Origin: JACMLD01 sp963705285
GTDB lineage: Bacteria; Bacteroidota; Bacteroidia; Chitinophagales; Chitinophagaceae
Length of the DNA: 64,000 bases
Direction of reading: 5' to 3'
NCBI GenBank assembly: GCA_963705285.1
Contig: OY970066.1
Location: forward strand, 5,022,001 to 5,086,000
The notes below the pieces were generated by a model, which searched no databases, had not been told where the DNA came from, and was given only the letters and a program-made list of their open reading frames with translations. The position numbers and the translations under genes are program-made. Below are positions 60,516 through 64,000 of the stretch, one piece after another (within the stretch, counting starts at the first letter, position 1; every line of letters starts with the position of its first letter).

Positions 60516-61466
60516 TTAGGTAAGTGGTATCTGGCTGGCATTGCTTTTCAGCCAGCTGGAAAAAGATTGTAATTCAGGATTTAGTTTGCGTGAGTAATTT
60601 ACATCACGGGTGGTATTGCATACTTCATCAAAATCATGATAAAACTGGAACATATTGCCCAGGTCATCTGCACCCGGAAACCCAAATGCCCTGTACTCTG
60701 CCGGCGTAACTCTATTATAACTTACTTCTTCGCCAAGGACAACCCCCAGGGCTGTTGCCATTTCTGAACCGGTGAGCTGATCGCCGGCAACGCCAATTCG
60801 CTTACCAATGAGTGCTCCGTTTTGTTGAAATATTCCGTAAGCACATTTGCCAATATCTGCGGCGCTAATGCCCGCCATCTTTTTATCGCCCATTGGCAAA
60901 GTTATAGCCAGTTTACCATCTGCACCGCGTTTAGGGCCCATACCAAAGTAGATCATGTTATCCCAGTAAAATGAAGCCAGTAAAAAAGTAACGGGCAAAC
61001 CAGCTTCAATAAAATATTTATCAGCTTCTCCTTTGCCATCAAAATGCGGCACTTTGTATTTGCCCTGCAGTGTTGGCATGCTGTCATCACTCAGCGGTAC
61101 AAATTCTCTTACATCTTCCAATGTTGACCAGATGACATGTTTCAACCCGGCATCTTTTGCCAGTCCGGCAAAAGTTTTTGCTTCCTGTGTTTCTCTTTCT
61201 GCGGAAAAGTGCGCCCAGAAAAAAGTAACAAAATAAGCGCCGTATGCACCTGCCAGTGCGCGTTTCATACTGTCCGCATCCTCAATATCGCCTGCCACCA
61301 CTTCTGCACCCAGTTCGGCCAGCGCTTTGGCTTTGTCTGAATTGGTATCGCGCGTAACAGCACGTACAGAAAATTCGCTGTTTTTATCATTAAGAATGGC
61401 GTGCGCCAATCCTCCGCCCTGCGCACCGGTGGCGCCAAATACTACGATGATTTTTTTCTGAGCCAT
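60516..61466 (-). CDS. NmrA-like NAD(P)-binding protein
   Basis: 316 aa. The Rossmann start KKIIVVFGATGAQGGGLA has G11, G14 and G17 of the GxxGxxG motif. RAVTRD follows strand 2, and VVAGDIEDADSMKRALAGAYGAYFVT fits the NmrA/HSCARG group, which sense the NADPH/NADP ratio or reduce small molecules. The usual YxxxK active-site pair is not evident, as in sensor-type members. A conserved MKRALAGAYGAYFVTFFW segment is complete. It is convergent with the cyclase gene; no functional link is evident. Confidence 0.88.
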   Translation of the reverse strand: MAQKKIIVVFGATGAQGGGLAHAILNDKNSEFSVRAVTRDTNSDKAKALAELGAEVVAGDIEDADSMKRALAGAYGAYFVTFFWAHFSAERETQEAKTFAGLAKDAGLKHVIWSTLEDVREFVPLSDDSMPTLQGKYKVPHFDGKGEADKYFIEAGLPVTFLLASFYWDNMIYFGMGPKRGADGKLAITLPMGDKKMAGISAADIGKCAYGIFQQNGALIGKRIGVAGDQLTGSEMATALGVVLGEEVSYNRVTPAEYRAFGFPGADDLGNMFQFYHDFDEVCNTTRDVNYSRKLNPELQSFSSWLKSNASQIPLT

Positions 61467-61574
61467 GGTTGTTTTTCTTAAATGTAAATAAAATAAAGTT
61501 GTTACCGAATAAATTGAAGTGAGGCGCCCAACGAGTTTTCTGGAACCTGCACCTTAACAAGTTGACACGAGCCA

Positions 61575-62453
61575 TTATTTACGCACCAACCCTGCCAGCA
61601 AACCTTTGGCGTAGCCCATTGTTTCTGTTACTTCAGGGTAAGGATTGTCGGGCGAGCGTTCATACTCCATACTTACCAGGTACGGATATTTTATTTTGAT
61701 CAATGACTGAAGTATCGAAGCCAAATCGAGCACACCCCTGCCCGCTTGTATGGTACCGCCATTGGGTTCAGTGCTGTCGATGTCTTTAAAATGCAAATCA
61801 TACAGCCGTTCTTTGCATTTAATAATGGCTTCCGCCGGATTTACTTTTGCCCGGGCAGTATGGCCCACGTCTATGCAAAGGCCTAACCGTTTATCATGCG
61901 GTTCCACCCATTTCCATACATCGTACGGAGAAGGGAAACGCTTGTCTTCCGGCCCGTGATTATGGATAGCCAGTTTAATGTCGAACTCTTTTACCATCTT
62001 GTCGAGTAACAAAACAGAATCCGGGTGCGGGCTGCATACAATGGTACCAATGCCGCAATCTTTTGCATATTGAAAAGCCTGGCGAATATTGGCTTCATCA
62101 TTTTCCATGGTAATATTGCCACAACTTACCGGGGTAATGCCGCCGTCTTTGAATTTGCGGATAACAGCCTGCCTTTCTTCTGCAGTGCTCTTGAGCGACA
62201 AATGGAAATCTTTGATAGAAATATAAGACAGTCCCAGCTGTTGCATGGCTTTAATGGTATCGTCTACTGACGATTTACGAAACGTATACGAGGCTATGCC
62301 CACTTTGAAACCATGCCAGGGATCAACTGCAGGTAAATTATTAACTGTTGTGCCTTGGTGCGGAAAGGCGTGACCGTTTGCAGCTATAGAAGTACCAATG
62401 GCTGCCAGTACACCGGTTTTAATAGCCTGCCGGCGGGAAATAGATGGAGTCAT
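61575..62453 (-). CDS. Xylose-isomerase-like TIM-barrel protein with Tat signal
   Basis: 292 aa. The twin-arginine signal ISRRQAIKTGVLAAIGTS predicts export in folded form. The rest matches the sugar phosphate isomerase/epimerase (AP-endonuclease-2) barrel: GFKVGIASYTFRK, YISIKDFHL, IVCSPHPDSVLLLDKMVKEFDIKLAIHNHGPEDK, LCIDVGHTARAKVNPAEAI, LYDLHFKDIDSTEPNG and GRGVLDLASILQSLIK. The metal ligands typical of the family (His, Asp, His, Glu/Asp) appear in HNHGPED, DVGHT and HFKDID. The substrate is probably a sugar or inositol derivative. It lies 108 bp from the NmrA-like gene and 164 bp from the PhyH gene on the same strand. Confidence 0.88.
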   Translation of the reverse strand: MTPSISRRQAIKTGVLAAIGTSIAANGHAFPHQGTTVNNLPAVDPWHGFKVGIASYTFRKSSVDDTIKAMQQLGLSYISIKDFHLSLKSTAEERQAVIRKFKDGGITPVSCGNITMENDEANIRQAFQYAKDCGIGTIVCSPHPDSVLLLDKMVKEFDIKLAIHNHGPEDKRFPSPYDVWKWVEPHDKRLGLCIDVGHTARAKVNPAEAIIKCKERLYDLHFKDIDSTEPNGGTIQAGRGVLDLASILQSLIKIKYPYLVSMEYERSPDNPYPEVTETMGYAKGLLAGLVRK

Positions 62454-62617
62454 AGAGAAATTTTTAAAAGTAAATTAAATGTACGCGATCTGTACCTAAT
62501 AATATAAAGTGGATGGTGAAAGCAGCGGATACCGCCCGGCCCTTTGCATGCAACAGAAAACAGCCAGGCTGATAATTGAATAAAAATACTGCCGCCCGGA
62601 CCTTGTTACAATTATAA

Positions 62618-63355
62618 TTACACATCTAAGATGCGACGGCCTTGCTCACCAATACGCTCCAGCGTCTCCGGCAGTATGTATTTTTTCTGGTCAATCTGCT
62701 GCGGCTGGTCGCTGCTGCAAAAATAGCTGTGGATGCTTCTGCGATCGCGGACGGTTTCATTGGTGGTGCCGCCATGCCACACATGCGAATTGAAAATATA
62801 CACGGAACCCGCGGGAGCAATGATTTTGATTTCCTGCGGATGCTTATCCTCGGCATTGGTCATTGCCTGTTCCGGTAATGTGGTCCATTGATGTGTGCCC
62901 GGCACAATACGGGTTGCCCCATTGTGTTCCGTAAAATCATCCAACAGCCAGATACTATTGCATACTTTATAATGTTGATTGACTACGGTATTCTTCCAGT
63001 CCACATGCAGTTTTTGCAAACCTTTACCCGGTTTTGCTGCGCGGTAATTAAGAGAGGATAATTTAAACTGATCCCCTAACACGGCTGCTATGCCGGCTAG
63101 TACACGCGGATGGGTATAAAAAATATCGAAGATGGCACCTTTGTTCACTAAATCGGCCAGGCGATCCGCTCCTTCCTCTTTAGGGTGGCGTATGTATTTG
63201 GATTCGGCTAACTCAGCGCCTGCACGGTCTCCTTCTGTATCCATTAATGCCGCAAGCCGGTCATTGATGCGCTGCACCTCTTCCGTAGTTAACAATTGGC
63301 CGAGATGGAGATACCCGTTAACAGATAAAAATGTAATTTCTTCATTGGTAAGCAT
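62618..63355 (-). CDS. PhyH-family Fe(II)/2-oxoglutarate dioxygenase
   Basis: 245 aa, no signal peptide. The iron-binding triad is present: LHVDW with His117 and Asp119, and FNSHVWHGG with His194 (or His191) as second His, followed by RRSIHSYF whose Arg binds 2-oxoglutarate. TRIVPGTHQW is typical of phytanoyl-CoA dioxygenase-like enzymes, which hydroxylate varied small molecules. It is at the end of a minus-strand run with the TIM-barrel gene. The reaction is not determined. Confidence 0.9.
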   Translation of the reverse strand: MLTNEEITFLSVNGYLHLGQLLTTEEVQRINDRLAALMDTEGDRAGAELAESKYIRHPKEEGADRLADLVNKGAIFDIFYTHPRVLAGIAAVLGDQFKLSSLNYRAAKPGKGLQKLHVDWKNTVVNQHYKVCNSIWLLDDFTEHNGATRIVPGTHQWTTLPEQAMTNAEDKHPQEIKIIAPAGSVYIFNSHVWHGGTTNETVRDRRSIHSYFCSSDQPQQIDQKKYILPETLERIGEQGRRILDV

Positions 63356-63749
63356 GGCTATCTATTGAGATTGACTGAATGCATTACAATTTATGGCTTT
63401 TCTAAATCCCGTTAAAAAGGCGTGGCCTAAAGTAAGCATGGTACCCTGCCCACCCTGCTTATCCTGAACCTGCAAGTCGGTACCTGGCATTTTTTAACTA
63501 GTTACTTCAAAAGACATATGGCTGACGAGGTTTGGAGCGGTTTCCCCATTGCCCGGAGTGTGTAGACTTTTTTCAGCAATTGATCAATTTCCAACGGTGG
63601 GAAAGTTAATCTGCATCAACAAAACATAAGGTTTATGTAAAAAAAGCATGGGCAGTTGTTTGCGTAAGCGCCCAGGCTGGTAACTGCTAGGCAATTTAGA
63701 TGAACAGGAATAATTCTTGTGCATTTTAATACAACCTATATGAAAGCAT
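63356..63749. other. Non-coding gap, nothing recognised
   Basis: About 390 bases between the PhyH gene and a doubtful small ORF. Short GGTACC-containing words near 63440-63485 and GCCCAGGC near 63670 were noticed, but no strong hairpin, promoter or repeat array was found. It should carry the PhyH promoter. Confidence 0.4.
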
Positions 63750-63956
63750 ATGACGAGTAAAACATTCAAACAGTTTATCGATTGGGTAATGCCCATCAAA
63801 GTAACCAGCTTACCCACCCTACAAAGCAAAGATGCATCTTCAGCAAATCATACCCGTGAAAAGACTCGCCAGGATTTATTGTATCACCAAAATGCCAAGG
63901 TAAAATGCAGCTCATGTAATACAGATGGCAAAGCCCATAAATGGATTTTAAATTAG
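63750..63956 (+). CDS. Doubtful 68-aa hypothetical protein
   Basis: Starts at ATG 63750 with MTSKTFKQFIDWVMP; no signal peptide or membrane segment. A CSSC pair near the C terminus (KVKCSSCNTDGKAHKW) could bind a metal. Codon use looks ordinary, and no family is recognised. It ends 44 bases before the window edge. It could be a real small gene or chance. Confidence 0.3.
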   Translation: MTSKTFKQFIDWVMPIKVTSLPTLQSKDASSANHTREKTRQDLLYHQNAKVKCSSCNTDGKAHKWILN

Positions 63957-64000
63957 GAACTAACAGAACATTTGTTGACGCTGCAAAAACCGTTGATCAT

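Overview
The window looks like a chromosomal segment of a polysaccharide-degrading Bacteroidetes bacterium, most likely in or near Chitinophagaceae. The evidence is two SusC/SusD-type outer-membrane glycan uptake systems, many lipoproteins with short MKK-type signal peptides, TAnnTTTG-type -7 promoter elements, and an Omp85-fused phosphatase. Genus and species cannot be fixed from the sequence alone. No rRNA, tRNA, CRISPR array or prophage was seen.

Layout. (1) 1-8872, + strand: a polyphosphate/phosphate cluster with ppk1 (5' end outside the window), an SdiA-regulated-like lipoprotein, a calcineurin-like phosphoesterase fused to an Omp85 barrel, and a large GAF-type protein. (2) 9089-28255: polysaccharide locus 1. 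A minus-strand block (SusC, SusD, DUF5018-like and DUF4466-like lipoproteins, lyase/beta-helix fusion) faces a plus-strand pair (alginate-lyase-family protein, GH29 alpha-L-fucosidase). A second minus-strand block carries heparinase-like, BNR-propeller, heparinase-like and Gfo/Idh/MocA genes. The enzyme set suggests a uronic-acid-containing, fucosylated glycan. (3) 28397-32512: two convergent LacI-family regulators and a secreted metallo-beta-lactamase-fold protein. The stretch before the first LacI gene carries a second copy of the susC promoter/operator module and an apparent decayed susC 5' end. (4) 32949-40461: mixed accessory genes (TIR-type protein, beta-propeller lectin, serine beta-lactamase-like protein, small exported protein, K+/H+ antiporter, GDPD-like protein, AraC regulator). 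(5) 40550-58691: polysaccharide locus 2, with a clan-D glycosidase, an intact IS3-family insertion, aldose 1-epimerase, a second DUF4466/DUF5018/SusD/SusC quartet, GH31, DUF5107-TPR and a sugar porter. The theme is probably alpha-galactoside-like. (6) 59361-63355: class III nucleotide cyclase, NmrA-like protein, sugar-phosphate-isomerase-like protein and PhyH-family dioxygenase.

How it works together. In each locus SusD captures and SusC imports oligosaccharides, assisted by two accessory surface lipoproteins. Lyases or glycosidases cut outside and in the periplasm, and GalM, the MFS porter and oxidoreductase/isomerase enzymes handle the products. Neither locus has an adjacent hybrid two-component or ECF-sigma/anti-sigma regulator; LacI and AraC regulators stand in.

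Most unusual signals: at least four sequence classes of degenerate 7-bp tandem arrays filling gene ends, several of which supply the stop codon of a gene; a triplicated leader-plus-start-codon region before the fucosidase; a duplicated, equally spaced operator pair; and clustered perfect palindromes without a coding explanation.
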